Source: Dyadobacter sediminis (GTDB lineage Bacteria > Bacteroidota > Bacteroidia > Cytophagales > Spirosomataceae). From it: DNA of 64,000 bases. The stretch spans positions 868,001-932,000 of the forward strand of contig NZ_VCEI01000021.1 of the NCBI RefSeq assembly GCF_005860765.1, given 5' to 3'. A program made the position numbers and the translations under genes. The notes beneath the pieces were generated by a model. It saw only the letters and a program-made list of their open reading frames with translations, made no database searches and had not been told where the DNA came from. Below are positions 17,820-27,131 of the stretch, in pieces; positions within the stretch are counted from its first letter, which is position 1; every line of letters starts with the position of its first letter.

Positions 17820-19082
17820 ATGAAGTTTGAGTTTTCAGCTGAAACGCAGCATCTGAAATTACAGCAGCTGATGGAATATGTTTCGGCTCATTCTCCTTAT
17901 TATCAAAAAATAATGGCGGAATATGAAGTCAGTTATAAATCAATTAACTCGCCTGCGGATCTTGTTCAGCTGCCATTCACAACCAAAGATGATCTTGCGC
18001 GTTACAACGACGATTTCCTTTGTGTTCCAAAAAACAGGATTGCAGATTTTGTAACAACTTCCGGCACTTTAAGCGATCCGGTCGCATTTTATCTGACAGA
18101 TGCTGATATTGAGCGGCTGGCGGTAAATGAAGCGGAATCTTTTCGTTGTGCGGGCGGAAGCAGTGAAGATATTTATCAGCTGACGACGACCATTGACCGG
18201 CGCTTCATGGCGGGACTTGCGTATTGGATGGGAGCCAGAAAAATAGGCGCGGGAATGATCCGCGTGGGGCCGGGCGCACCGTTTTTGCAATGGGAATCTA
18301 TCCAGCGGTTTTCACCGACCGTTCTGATTGCCATTCCTTCCTTTATTCCACGGCTGCTGGATTATGCCGAAGCCAACCGCATCGATTACCTATCTTCAAG
18401 CATCCGATCCATTATTTGCATCGGCGAGCCGATCCGCAATGCCGATTTTAGCTTTAACGAACTTGGAAAACGGATTACTTCACAATGGAACGTCAAGCTT
18501 TATTCCACGTATGCTTCCACCGAAATGGGCGCTGCATTTACGGAATGTGCCGAAGGCAGAGGCGGGCATCTGAACCCGGATTTGCTTGTACTGGAAGTCG
18601 TGGACGACAATGGCCATGCTGTAAAAGAAGGAGAAACCGGAGAAGTAGTCATAACAACTCTGGGCGTTGAAGGAATGCCGCTGCTGCGTTACAAAACCGG
18701 CGATCTTTGTCCGGTTTATTATGCGCCGTGTGCATGCGGGCGCCAGAGTCCGCGGCTCGGACCAGTAGTCGGTCGCAAGCAGCAGATGATCAAGTTCAAA
18801 GGGACTACTATTTATCCGCCGGCAATTTTCGATGTGCTGGATATGGTCAAGGAAATAGAACTTTATCAGGTTGTTGTTTCCAGAAACGAGTACGGGAATG
18901 ATGAGGTTACGATCCTCTTGCCATTGCAGCTGCAAACGCCGGTTTTCCAGGAAATGCTGCATTCGTTATTCCGTTCAAAGCTTCGCGTAACACCTTTGCT
19001 GCAGTTTGTTACCGCTCAAGAATTAAGCCTCCGGATTTACAGACAGGAGAAACGCAAGCCTGAAAAATTGATCTATATTTGA
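17820..19082 (+). CDS. Phenylacetate-CoA-ligase-like AMP-binding enzyme
   Basis: A 420-residue adenylate-forming enzyme of the PaaK type. It shows the phosphate-binding loop TTSGTLSDP (79-87), YASTE (231-235), RYKTGDL (290-296) and the hinge GRKQQMIKFKG (318-328) before a small C-terminal domain. It activates a carboxylic acid as its acyl adenylate and CoA thioester, probably an aryl or fatty acid. It follows the C45 acyltransferase gene by 46 bases; with the divergent PPTase this suggests a short acylation pathway. The cysteines in CACGRQSPR fit the zinc-binding pattern of some PaaK-like ligases. Confidence 0.87.
   Translation: MKFEFSAETQHLKLQQLMEYVSAHSPYYQKIMAEYEVSYKSINSPADLVQLPFTTKDDLARYNDDFLCVPKNRIADFVTTSGTLSDPVAFYLTDADIERLAVNEAESFRCAGGSSEDIYQLTTTIDRRFMAGLAYWMGARKIGAGMIRVGPGAPFLQWESIQRFSPTVLIAIPSFIPRLLDYAEANRIDYLSSSIRSIICIGEPIRNADFSFNELGKRITSQWNVKLYSTYASTEMGAAFTECAEGRGGHLNPDLLVLEVVDDNGHAVKEGETGEVVITTLGVEGMPLLRYKTGDLCPVYYAPCACGRQSPRLGPVVGRKQQMIKFKGTTIYPPAIFDVLDMVKEIELYQVVVSRNEYGNDEVTILLPLQLQTPVFQEMLHSLFRSKLRVTPLLQFVTAQELSLRIYRQEKRKPEKLIYI
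19074..19081 (+). promoter_or_regulatory. Putative -7 element for the periplasmic protein gene
   Basis: The sequence tatatttg matches TAnnTTTG and overlaps the last codons of the ligase gene, 35 bases before the next start codon. No good -33 element is visible. Confidence 0.35.
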
Positions 19083-19115
19083 AGCCTTAGTCATTATAAA
19101 AATAAAATATAAGCC

Positions 19116-19727
19116 ATGAAAAAGTTTCTTTATGCATCCATGATTACGATGGTTGTAACGGGCGTAAATTGCTCTTTTGCCCAGAGAGTAGAACTGAAAT
19201 CCGGAGACGTAAGCGTACTTGCTGGACAAAAAACGGTCAATATTGAATACGATTATTCGGATTTCAGCGTAGGTAAATTCGCCACTGAAAAAGAGTACGT
19301 TGACAAGAAATCGGCCGAGTACAACGAAAAAGAAGCAGGAAGAGGGGATAACTGGAAAAAAGCGTGGGTCGATGACCGCAAAAACAGGTTTGAGCCAAAA
19401 TTTGAAGAGTTGTTCAACAAAGGAATGGAAGATGCCGGCTTAAAAGCCGTGCAGTCCAGACCGGACGCCACTTATACATTAATCGTCCGTACCAAATCGG
19501 TAGAGCCGGGATTCAACGTAGGCGTTATGCGTAAAAACGCACATGTTGATTTTGAAATTGACCTGGTGGAATCGGCTGACAAATCGGTGAAAGTTGCAGA
19601 ATTCCATTTAAGGAATGTGCCCGGCGGGCAGTTTGGCGGTTTTGACTACGACACCGGTGTGCGCATTGCCGAATCGTACGCAAAAGCGGGTAAATCGCTT
19701 GCTGCATTTCTCGACAGAAAACTTTAG
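19116..19727 (+). CDS. Exported protein of unknown function
   Basis: A 203-residue protein with a cleavable signal peptide (MKKFLYASMITMVVTGVNCSFA-Q, about 23 residues) and no further membrane segment. The mature part is mixed alpha/beta, with a charged helical stretch (about 60-110) and a beta-rich part containing TYTLIVRTKSVEPGF and FDYDTGVRIAESYAKAG. I do not recognise a named family; it has the look of periplasmic lipoprotein-like domains that oligomerise (DUF4136 or DUF4410 types), but I cannot support more. It ends before a strong stem-loop. Confidence 0.7.
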   Translation: MKKFLYASMITMVVTGVNCSFAQRVELKSGDVSVLAGQKTVNIEYDYSDFSVGKFATEKEYVDKKSAEYNEKEAGRGDNWKKAWVDDRKNRFEPKFEELFNKGMEDAGLKAVQSRPDATYTLIVRTKSVEPGFNVGVMRKNAHVDFEIDLVESADKSVKVAEFHLRNVPGGQFGGFDYDTGVRIAESYAKAGKSLAAFLDRKL

Positions 19728-19769
19728 GTCTGAATAATAATATTAATTTCGCTGCTGTTACATTTGTTT

Positions 19770-19817
19770 AAGCTGTGAAATGTAAGCTTCAAAGCATACA
19801 TTTCACAGCTTAATTTT
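19770..19817 (+). terminator. Terminator-like long stem-loop
   Basis: A 15-bp perfect stem (aagctgtgaaatgta at 19770-19784, pairing with tacatttcacagctt at 19797-19811), a 12-base loop, then a T-rich run. It separates the exported protein from the YdcF gene. Confidence 0.75.
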
Positions 19818-19838
19818 TAACTGATATCCAGAAAAATC

Positions 19839-20558
19839 GTGCGAATTGCCTTCCTGATCTTATCGGCTATGATTATCCTGTTTTCCGGCGGATGCGGCGG
19901 TATGCTGAACAATGCTTCGGAAAGAGCCTATAAAAATGGTTTGAAAAACCAGCCTTATGATGCGGTAATCATTCCGGGGTTTCCTTATAACGGCGATAAA
20001 TGGGATATGATTCTTCAGATGCGGATTCACTGGGCGCATTATCTTTATACAAAAGGGTATACCAAAAACATCATTTTTTCCGGCGCAGCAGTGGCAACGC
20101 CGTATATTGAAAGCAAGGTAATGGCTGAATACGCACATGCACTTGGCGTTCCGAGAGAAAGGATTTTTACCGAAGAAAAGGCGCAGCACAGTACCGAAAA
20201 TGTTTATTACTCTTACCGAATGGCAAAAGGACTCGGCTTTTCAAAGATTGCGCTGGCTACGGACCCGGTACAAACCACTTACATGCAAAGATTTATCAAA
20301 CGGTACGAACTTCCGGTCGGATTGCTGCCGGTTATTGTTGATACGCTCAGTGTCCTGAATCTTTACGAGCCGAAAACAAATACCGAAAACTGTAAACAGG
20401 AAAATTTTGTCAAATTGTCCGATAAGGAAAATTTTTTCAAGCGTTTCAGAGGAACGATGGGCAAAAATATTGTCTGGTATGAAGAAGATCTTAAACAAAG
20501 CAAGTTCAGAAGAAAATACAAGGACCGCATGATTCCTTCTGGCGCAGCTGGCCATTAG
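19839..20558 (+). CDS. YdcF/SanA-like DUF218 lipoprotein
   Basis: A 239-residue protein starting at GTG. A hydrophobic leader with lipobox FSGGC (Cys19) is followed by a DUF218 domain: DAVIIPGFPYNGDKW, NIIFSGAAVATPYIESKVMAEYA (given in parts: IIFSGAA, ESKVMAEY), GVPRERIFTEEKAQHSTENV and a C-terminal half without membrane segments. DUF218 proteins (YdcF, SanA, ElyC) bind nucleotides and are linked to envelope functions; none is well understood. The last four codons lie inside the left inverted repeat of the following repeat block. Confidence 0.83.
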   Translation: MRIAFLILSAMIILFSGGCGGMLNNASERAYKNGLKNQPYDAVIIPGFPYNGDKWDMILQMRIHWAHYLYTKGYTKNIIFSGAAVATPYIESKVMAEYAHALGVPRERIFTEEKAQHSTENVYYSYRMAKGLGFSKIALATDPVQTTYMQRFIKRYELPVGLLPVIVDTLSVLNLYEPKTNTENCKQENFVKLSDKENFFKRFRGTMGKNIVWYEEDLKQSKFRRKYKDRMIPSGAAGH

Positions 20559-20881
20559 CTGCTGGCGATTGGCTTTAAGCAAAAGGATGCTTCTTCGGAG
20601 CGAATTGAAATGCCATAGAATCGTATCATGTTTGGAGGCTCCTCCGGAGCCGGCGTGATTAACTTATCACGCACCTTTTTTCTACAAACAGGGTGCTCCT
20701 CCGGAGCGAAACAAAATGCTATGCAATAGTATCCTGTTTGTAGGCTCTCCGGAGTAAAACAAAAAGCTATGGAATAGCATCCTGTTTGTAGAAACGGCAG
20801 GATCAATAAAAACAGAAAAGCCATGGAATGGCTTCCTGATTATCTTATGTAAAAGCAGCCAACAGCTAATGGCTAACAGCT
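20546..20881. repeat. Block of palindromic repeats flanked by imperfect inverted repeats
   Basis: Between the YdcF gene and the mutase genes lie four related stem-loop units with centres at 20618, 20724, 20772 and 20826. Each has a 7-base stem around a 3-base loop; three are followed by a cctgtttgtag-like box, diverged in the first. Unit 2 pairs atgctat/atagtat, unit 3 aagctat/atagcat with one mismatch, unit 4 aagccat/atggctt. The stem bases differ but pairing is kept. Three ctccggag palindromes (20642, 20699, 20747) alternate with them. The ends (20546-20574 and 20857-20881) share gccattagctg in opposite orientation. It looks like a small dispersed intergenic element without coding capacity. 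It fills the 329-base gap. Confidence 0.7.
20653..20681 (+). terminator. Terminator within the repeat block
   Basis: A 7-bp perfect stem (gcgtgat at 20653-20659, atcacgc at 20666-20672) followed by acc and seven T residues. It is likely to stop transcription from the YdcF gene. Confidence 0.7.
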
Positions 20882-20887
20882 AAACCC

Positions 20888-23029
20888 TCAACTCATCAAC
20901 TCTTTCAGGATCATCTGTGCGGCAACCGGAATATTTGTTCCCGATCCGAAAATGCCTTTTACGCCTGCATCATAAAGCAATGGATAATCCTGTGCTGGAA
21001 TCACGCCGCCCACAATCACCATAATATCTTCCCGCCCGATTTTTTTCAGTTCCTCAATCAGCTCAGGAACTAAGGTTACATGGCCAGCTGCAAGGCTTGA
21101 AGCGCCAACTACATGCACATCATTTTCAGCGGCCTGCCGTGCCACTTCCTGCGGGGTCTGGAAAAGTGGGCCAATGTCCACGTCAAAGCCAAGGTCTGCA
21201 AAACTGGTTGCAATGACTTTTGCGCCGCGGTCGTGTCCGTCCTGGCCCATTTTGGCAATCAGAATTCTTGGCCGGCGTCCTTCCGCTTCTGCAAATTCGT
21301 CCGATAGGGCAAGTGCTTTCCGGAATTCTTCCTGATCCGAAGATTCCTGCTGATATATTCCTGAAACTGCCCGTATGGCTGATTTGTATCTTCCGAATTC
21401 CTTTTCCATTGCATCCGAAATTTCTCCCAAAGTTGCTCTTTTCCTGGCCGCCTGAACGGCAAGCGCAAGCAAATTGCTGCTCATGTCTTTTCCGCCTTTT
21501 TCCCTGCATGCCGCAGTAATCGCTTCCAGCGCAGCTTTTACTTCTGAATCGTTTCTTTCTTTTTTAATTGAATTTAATCGCGCCGTTTGTACCTGGCGTA
21601 CAGCAATGTTATCAATCTGAAGGATGTCAAAATGTTCCTTTTCTTCCGTTTTAAATTTATTCATACCGACAATGATGTCTTTTCCTGCGTCAATCCGCGC
21701 CTGTTTTCTGGTTGCGGCTTCTTCTATGCGCATCTTTGGCAAACCTGTTTCAATTGCTTTGGTCATGCCGCCGAGCTGTTCAATTTCTCCGATCAATTGC
21801 CACGCTTTTTCAATCAGCTGATTGGTCAGATACTCTACATAATAAGAACCGCCCCACGGGTCCACTGCATGGCAAAGATCTGTTTCATGCTGAATAATCA
21901 ACTGCGTATTTCGGGCAATTCTTGCGGAACGGTCGGTAGGAAGTGCAATGGCTTCGTCCATGGAATTGGTATGAAGTGACTGCGTATGGCCCATAACGGC
22001 GGCCATGGCTTCAACCGTAGTCCGCGTGATGTTGTTAGATGGGTCCTGTTCAGTAAGGCTGTAACCGCTTGTCTGGCAATGCGTTCGGAGCATCAGCGAT
22101 TTTTCATTTTCCGGCTTAAACTGACTTGCAATTTTTGACCATAAAAACCTTCCCGCACGCATTTTTGCAATTTCCATAAAAAGGTTCATGCCGATTCCCC
22201 AGAAAAAAGAAAGTCGCGGCGCAAAATCATCCATTACAATGCCGGCCTGAATTCCGGTACGGATGTATTCCAGCCCGTCTGCAAGCGTATAGGCCAGTTC
22301 AATATGTGCCGGTGCGCCAGCTTCGTGCATGTGGTAACCGCTGATGCTGATGGAATTAAATTTGGGCATAAACTGCGAGGTATACGCAAAAACGTCCCCG
22401 ACAATGCGCATGGATGCCGCAGGTGGATAGATATACGTGTTACGCACCATAAATTCTTTTAAAATGTCGTTCTGGATCGTGCCCGACAACATTTCCGGTT
22501 TTACGCCCTGCTCTTCGGCGGCTACAATAAAAAACGCCATAACCGGAATAACGGCTCCGTTCATGGTCATGGAAACAGACATTTCGTTCAGCGGAATCTG
22601 ATCAAACAGTATCTTCATATCTTCCACGGAATCAATGGCCACGCCCGCTTTGCCGACATCGCCGGTTACGCGCGGATGGTCCGAGTCGTAGCCGCGGTGC
22701 GTAGCGAGGTCAAAAGCAACGGAAAGTCCTTTCTGTCCGGCGGCAAGGTTTTTTTTGTAAAAGGCATTGGAGTCCTCGGCAGTAGAAAATCCTGCATATT
22801 GCCGTATGGTCCAGGGGCGTTCGAGGTACATGCTTGCGTACGGCCCGCGGAGGAATGGCGGTGTTCCGGCTCCGTCATGCAAATGACTGATCCCGCTGAC
22901 ATCATTTTTTGTATATACCGTTTTAAGTCTGATTTCTTCTGCGGTAAGCCTGTTATTTTCCTGCATGTCCGTTTGCCGGAAAACATCCGTTTGGCTTTTC
23001 GCAGGCATATTTTTGAAATCGGGCTTCAT
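20888..23029 (-). CDS. scpA: Methylmalonyl-CoA mutase large (catalytic) subunit
   Basis: A 713-residue protein with the N-terminal TIM-barrel mutase domain (about 50-560; visible [18 protein letters not shown] in part, and the [24 protein letters not shown] region) and a C-terminal B12-binding domain with the DxHxxG motif Asp597-Gly-His599-Asp-Arg-Gly602. It interconverts methylmalonyl-CoA and succinyl-CoA using adenosylcobalamin. It overlaps the small-subunit gene by four bases (ATGA), showing tight coupling. No epimerase, MeaB chaperone or propionyl-CoA carboxylase gene is in the window. Confidence 0.97.
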   Translation of the reverse strand: MKPDFKNMPAKSQTDVFRQTDMQENNRLTAEEIRLKTVYTKNDVSGISHLHDGAGTPPFLRGPYASMYLERPWTIRQYAGFSTAEDSNAFYKKNLAAGQKGLSVAFDLATHRGYDSDHPRVTGDVGKAGVAIDSVEDMKILFDQIPLNEMSVSMTMNGAVIPVMAFFIVAAEEQGVKPEMLSGTIQNDILKEFMVRNTYIYPPAASMRIVGDVFAYTSQFMPKFNSISISGYHMHEAGAPAHIELAYTLADGLEYIRTGIQAGIVMDDFAPRLSFFWGIGMNLFMEIAKMRAGRFLWSKIASQFKPENEKSLMLRTHCQTSGYSLTEQDPSNNITRTTVEAMAAVMGHTQSLHTNSMDEAIALPTDRSARIARNTQLIIQHETDLCHAVDPWGGSYYVEYLTNQLIEKAWQLIGEIEQLGGMTKAIETGLPKMRIEEAATRKQARIDAGKDIIVGMNKFKTEEKEHFDILQIDNIAVRQVQTARLNSIKKERNDSEVKAALEAITAACREKGGKDMSSNLLALAVQAARKRATLGEISDAMEKEFGRYKSAIRAVSGIYQQESSDQEEFRKALALSDEFAEAEGRRPRILIAKMGQDGHDRGAKVIATSFADLGFDVDIGPLFQTPQEVARQAAENDVHVVGASSLAAGHVTLVPELIEELKKIGREDIMVIVGGVIPAQDYPLLYDAGVKGIFGSGTNIPVAAQMILKELMS

Positions 23030-24408
23030 GACCGGATCAATTGTGACAGATTTATATCTTTTAAGAGCCGCAGACCGTTTTTGTCTTCCTTAAAAAATGC
23101 TTTTTCCTCATTCCGGAAACTGTTGTCAGATTCCTGTTCTTCAAATTTGTTAACGCCGACCAGGATTTTATCCGAACTAAAAGCTTCTGCGCACATCTTT
23201 AAAGACTTATCCAGTTCATTTTGTATAAACCCTTTTTCAAAGCAGCTTTCAAGCCCGCCTTTTTCTTCGGTTTCAAGGAACAATTCCCATGCCGCATCCG
23301 CCAGTTTGAGCGTCATTGTTTCCAGCATATACGAACCCGACGCGGGGTCTGCAACCTGATTCAGCAAACTTTCATGCGCCAGAATATTGGAAACGTTGCG
23401 TGCAATACGGTCGGGGAGTTCATGAAATTGCCCGGAATGATGATTAAAAGGCAAAACCGTAAGTGCATTACAGCCGCCTGCAACCGCACTCATGGCCTCT
23501 GAAGTAGCTCTGACAACATTATTGTGCGGTGATTTTTCAGCGTAATAAAAAGAAGAAGTCGTTGCATGAACAAACGCTTTGCCTTGCCGATCCGGAACAT
23601 GATAGGCACGGCCAATTTTTGAAAAAAGATACCTTAATGCACGGAATTTGGCAATTTCGGTAAGGAATTGCATTCCTGCCGGGACTGAAAAATAGAGATT
23701 TTCAAACACTTTCTGTGCCGGAATCCCGGCATCTGTTAAGTAGTCCAAATAAGTAACCGTAGAAGCAATCAGAAAAGCAAGTTCCTGCACCGGCGTTGCG
23801 CCGCTGTAATGAAAAACATGACTTTCAATCATTACAGGGCGGAAATCCTCTTTGCTGCCGGCATTTTTCAATAGGGATGCTATGGATTGAACAGAGCCGG
23901 AAAAGTGTGTTCCGGTTCGCATCCAGTTTGCAACCGGATCAAAGGCGATGCCGCCCTTGCAGTTTAACGATGTAGATTTATATATTTCACGAAGCAAAAA
24001 TTCCGGGTATTCCGGCGTTTGTAAAAAAACGGTGTTTTCGGAATTTGAAAGAAGGTGCCGCAAGGGATCTGATTGCAGTAAATCCGGCTGATCGATTTTT
24101 AGCAGAATTGCGTCGGCGCCCTGTTTCAACGCATTTTCAACTGAATATTTTACCGATTGCGGTTCGTTAACGTGTAACCAGGGCATGTTAAGCCAGCCGG
24201 GCGTATGTTTCTGGCAAAGCTGAATTTCATTTATCCGTTCATCCGTGCAGTCTTCGTTTGTTGCATAAGGCTCAAGATGAAGATCGGGTCCGATTTTCCA
24301 TGCGTCCAGTTTGCCCGTATTTCCTTTCAGTTCTTTTCTGGCCTGTATTTCCCATATCGCTTTCGGGGAAATGCCGTTTTGTTCCGATAAACCGGCTTGT
24401 ATTTTCAT
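23026..24408 (-). CDS. mutA: Methylmalonyl-CoA mutase small subunit
   Basis: A 460-residue mutase-like protein that lacks a B12-binding domain and has a degenerate TIM-barrel active site, as expected for the non-catalytic beta subunit of the heterodimeric mutase. Recognisable stretches are [29 protein letters not shown] and [11 protein letters not shown]. The common Bacteroidota arrangement is small subunit first, then the catalytic subunit, as here. It is shorter than the classical MutA of about 620 residues, which is usual for Bacteroidota. Confidence 0.93.
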   Translation of the reverse strand: MKIQAGLSEQNGISPKAIWEIQARKELKGNTGKLDAWKIGPDLHLEPYATNEDCTDERINEIQLCQKHTPGWLNMPWLHVNEPQSVKYSVENALKQGADAILLKIDQPDLLQSDPLRHLLSNSENTVFLQTPEYPEFLLREIYKSTSLNCKGGIAFDPVANWMRTGTHFSGSVQSIASLLKNAGSKEDFRPVMIESHVFHYSGATPVQELAFLIASTVTYLDYLTDAGIPAQKVFENLYFSVPAGMQFLTEIAKFRALRYLFSKIGRAYHVPDRQGKAFVHATTSSFYYAEKSPHNNVVRATSEAMSAVAGGCNALTVLPFNHHSGQFHELPDRIARNVSNILAHESLLNQVADPASGSYMLETMTLKLADAAWELFLETEEKGGLESCFEKGFIQNELDKSLKMCAEAFSSDKILVGVNKFEEQESDNSFRNEEKAFFKEDKNGLRLLKDINLSQLIRS

Positions 24409-24443
24409 GAAACAGCATGGATAATGATCAGTTCCTGTCTGAA

Positions 24444-24451
24444 CAAAGCTA
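24444..24451 (-). promoter_or_regulatory. Putative -7 element for the mutase operon
   Basis: Plus-strand caaagcta is the reverse complement of the -7 consensus TAnnTTTG, 36 bases before the mutA start. A -33 element is not clear. Confidence 0.4.
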
Positions 24452-24610
24452 CAAATTTGGTGTTACATTTTATCATTGCAGCCGCTTCCTGACAGCATCT
24501 TATGCCGATTGCAGCATTTAGTTTCATTGTTTTTATTTATATGCTTGCAGATCGCAGCCTTTGATACTAAATTGAATTCTGGTTTAATCTGCAGAGATCA
24601 GGTATTTTTA

Positions 24611-24618
24611 TATCTTTG
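24611..24618 (+). promoter_or_regulatory. Putative -7 element of dnaA
   Basis: The sequence tatctttg matches TAnnTTTG exactly, 44 bases before the dnaA start codon, in the 253-base region between the divergent mutase and dnaA genes. No DnaA box (TTATnCACA) is seen in this region. Confidence 0.5.
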
Positions 24619-24661
24619 CCGTCCTTTTACATTTTGACATTCTGAATTCGGCAAGTACACA

Positions 24662-26095
24662 TTGGAAAGAGTTACCAAAAATAGAGAAGTTGACCAGATC
24701 TGGGATGCCTGCCTGCGTGTAATTCAGCAGCACATTCCCGAGCAAAGTTTTAAAACGTGGTTTGAACCTATACGGCCATTGAAACTTTATGGTAAAGTGC
24801 TCACTATTCAGGTTCCCAGCCAGTTCTTTTACGAATGGCTGGAAGATAACTATGTCAATCTGTTGAGAAAAGCGCTGGACTATGCCATCGGCCGCGACGG
24901 CTTGCTGGAATATTCCATTATTGTGGACAAAGGCAACGAAAAGCATCAGCCGCTCACGATGAATGTGTCCACACAGAAATCGCCGAACTTCACCAAACCG
25001 GATAATTTCGCAACGGACCCGCGCCTTGGCACAAATAACAAGGACAAAGACAAGGATCAGGATTCGATGAACCTGGATACTTATCTCAATCCCAACTATT
25101 CGTTCGATAATTTTATAGAAGGCGATTGCAACCGGTTGGCAAGGTCGGCCGGATTTGCCGTGGCACAGCGCCCCGGACTTACTTCGTTCAACCCGCTGAT
25201 GATGTACGGCGGGGTAGGGCTTGGCAAAACGCATCTGGTGCAGGCCATCGGGAATTACATCATGAACCATTTTGACAATAAACTCGTGCTGTACGTTTCT
25301 TCGGAAAAATTTACAAACCAGTTTATCAATTCCATCCGGAACAATACGCTTCAGGACTTTACCGACTTTTACATGAAAGTGGATGTCCTGGCCATTGATG
25401 ATGTGCAGTTTCTTTCGGGAAAAGAAAAAACGCAGGATACTTTCTTCCATATCTTCAACCATTTGCACCAACTCGGCAAGCAGATCATTATGACCAGTGA
25501 CCGGCCGCCTCGTGAACTGCAGGGTTTGCAGGACCGGTTGTTGTCCCGTTTCAAATGGGGGCTTACGGCAGATCTCCAGACGCCGGATTTTGAAACGCGT
25601 ATTGCCATTATTCAGAAAAAAATCCAGTCCGAAGGCATTTCCATCGATTATGATGTAATCGAATACATTGCGCACAGCGTCAATTCCAACGTAAGGGAAC
25701 TGGAAGGCGTTATTGTCTCGCTAATGGCGCAGGCTTCGCTGACCAGAAGGGAAATTGACGTAGAACTTGCCAAAAATACATTGCGGAACATCGTAATGAA
25801 TGAAGACAAGGAAGTGACGATTGATACCATTCAGGAAATCATTGCCGACTTTTTCCAGATTACGATTGCGGATCTGAAAAGCAAAAGCCGCAAGAAAGAA
25901 GTTGTGTATCCCCGACAGCTTGCCATGTACCTTGCCAAAGAATACACAGACCTTCCTTTGAAATCAATCGGGTATCATTTCGGGGGCCGGGATCACAGTA
26001 CCGTAATCCATTCCATACAGAGTGTCAACCTGTTAATGGATGAAACACCCGACGTGGAGGAAACACTTCAAAAACTTCGCAGTTACTTCAAGTAG
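24662..26095 (+). CDS. dnaA: Chromosomal replication initiator DnaA
   Basis: A 477-residue initiator with domain I (about 1-85), a polar linker, an AAA+ domain with Walker A GGVGLGKT (183-190) and Walker B VLAIDDVQF (242-250), and the domain IV DNA-binding signature GGRDHSTV (441-448). DnaA binds oriC boxes and melts the origin. The start is TTG: an in-frame stop lies 27 bases upstream and no ATG or GTG lies between, so TTG is the best choice. Its presence may place the origin nearby, but no cluster of DnaA boxes was seen in the flanking gaps. Confidence 0.98.
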   Translation: MERVTKNREVDQIWDACLRVIQQHIPEQSFKTWFEPIRPLKLYGKVLTIQVPSQFFYEWLEDNYVNLLRKALDYAIGRDGLLEYSIIVDKGNEKHQPLTMNVSTQKSPNFTKPDNFATDPRLGTNNKDKDKDQDSMNLDTYLNPNYSFDNFIEGDCNRLARSAGFAVAQRPGLTSFNPLMMYGGVGLGKTHLVQAIGNYIMNHFDNKLVLYVSSEKFTNQFINSIRNNTLQDFTDFYMKVDVLAIDDVQFLSGKEKTQDTFFHIFNHLHQLGKQIIMTSDRPPRELQGLQDRLLSRFKWGLTADLQTPDFETRIAIIQKKIQSEGISIDYDVIEYIAHSVNSNVRELEGVIVSLMAQASLTRREIDVELAKNTLRNIVMNEDKEVTIDTIQEIIADFFQITIADLKSKSRKKEVVYPRQLAMYLAKEYTDLPLKSIGYHFGGRDHSTVIHSIQSVNLLMDETPDVEETLQKLRSYFK

Positions 26096-26117
26096 AAAAC
26101 TGAGTCTAAAAGGGAAA

Positions 26118-27131
26118 ATGAATTGTTTCATCAAACCTTTGATTCAGCCAATGACACCCATTCTTGTTAATCGTTCTCAAATTTCTGATTTGCTTTGGAA
26201 CAACCATATCCAGCGTTCTCAGCAAAGTGTTGTTTATGCATACAGTTTTTACCTTGATTCAGTCTGCATCGAATGGAAAGCCTTGGTCTGGCCGTCTGAA
26301 GAGGATTATCAGGTTGTAATGCCTTTGCCGGTAAGGACGAAAGCCGGTAAAATGATTGTTTATCAACCCTTGTTTTGCCAGTATCTCGGTTTATTTACTG
26401 TGAACAGTCTGACCTCCCCGCAGGTGGAAGCATTTTTAACCTCTTTGTCCTCACACTTTTCCTACATATCCGCTTATTCTTTCAATCCGGACAATTACAG
26501 ACTGGTGAACATAGGCAGTTTTCGGTTCAATGAATTGAAATTTCAGGAACAGAGCACATACTATCTCCGGCTTGGCCATGATTATTCCAAAATATACAAC
26601 CACTATTCCAAAGACCGGCAACGGAATGTGGAACGTAGCAGGCGGTATAACTGGACATTGGAACAGAGTACGGATATAAATCCGCTCATTCATTTATTCA
26701 AGGAAAATCATGCTTCCAGAATTTTTGGAGGAGTAAATCCGGATGCCTACGCCAGGTTACAGTTGCTTTTTGAAAGACTGAACTTGCATGAGAAAGCCGA
26801 AATCTGGTATGCGGTAAAAGAAGGCCGGATTCATGCCGGCATTCTGCTGGTCAGGAACTGCAACAGAATCATCTACCTTTTCAACGCAGCTGATAAAATC
26901 GGCAGATCAGGAAACGCCAGGACTTTTCTGCTGGATTGCTATTTTAAAGTTCATGCCAGCAAACCGATGATTTTTGATTTTGAAAGTCCGGAAGTAAGTT
27001 CCATAGCAAGCTTTTACAACAGTTTTGGAAGTATTGAAAATTCCTATATGATGATCAGGAAAAACCAGCTGGTTTTTCCTTTCAGACAAATACAGGAATG
27101 GCGGAGAAATCTGATGCTTAAAACCAGGTAA
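26118..27131 (+). CDS. FemAB/GNAT-fold acyltransferase-like protein
   Basis: A 337-residue protein counted from ATG 26118, the first ATG after the dnaA stop; the frame is open further upstream over the end of dnaA but that is unlikely to be used. The C-terminal half (about 175-300) fits the BioF2-like GNAT domain: YYLRLGHDYSKIYNHYSKDRQRNV in part, AEIWYAVKEGRIHAGILLV and IIYLFNAADKIGRSGNA. Related proteins act in cell-wall peptide or capsule aminoacyl and acyl transfer; the substrate here is unknown. It overlaps the convergent DUF3108 gene by 14 bases at its 3' end. Confidence 0.72.
   Translation: MNCFIKPLIQPMTPILVNRSQISDLLWNNHIQRSQQSVVYAYSFYLDSVCIEWKALVWPSEEDYQVVMPLPVRTKAGKMIVYQPLFCQYLGLFTVNSLTSPQVEAFLTSLSSHFSYISAYSFNPDNYRLVNIGSFRFNELKFQEQSTYYLRLGHDYSKIYNHYSKDRQRNVERSRRYNWTLEQSTDINPLIHLFKENHASRIFGGVNPDAYARLQLLFERLNLHEKAEIWYAVKEGRIHAGILLVRNCNRIIYLFNAADKIGRSGNARTFLLDCYFKVHASKPMIFDFESPEVSSIASFYNSFGSIENSYMMIRKNQLVFPFRQIQEWRRNLMLKTR

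Noticed and set aside
20555..20824. An 89-codon minus-strand frame through the repeat block
   Set aside because: It only translates repeat units (CYSIAFCF and CYYCIAFCF copies), so it is not a gene.
20600..20840. CRISPR-like array
   Set aside because: The repeated units are themselves palindromic with irregular spacing and no unique spacers or cas genes.
24608..25675. A 355-codon open frame antisense to dnaA
   Set aside because: Its composition is a reflection of the dnaA coding sequence, and dnaA has all domain motifs.
26040..26117. Upstream extension of the FemAB-like gene over the end of dnaA
   Set aside because: It would overlap dnaA by 56 bases in another frame; ATG 26118 after the dnaA stop is simpler.
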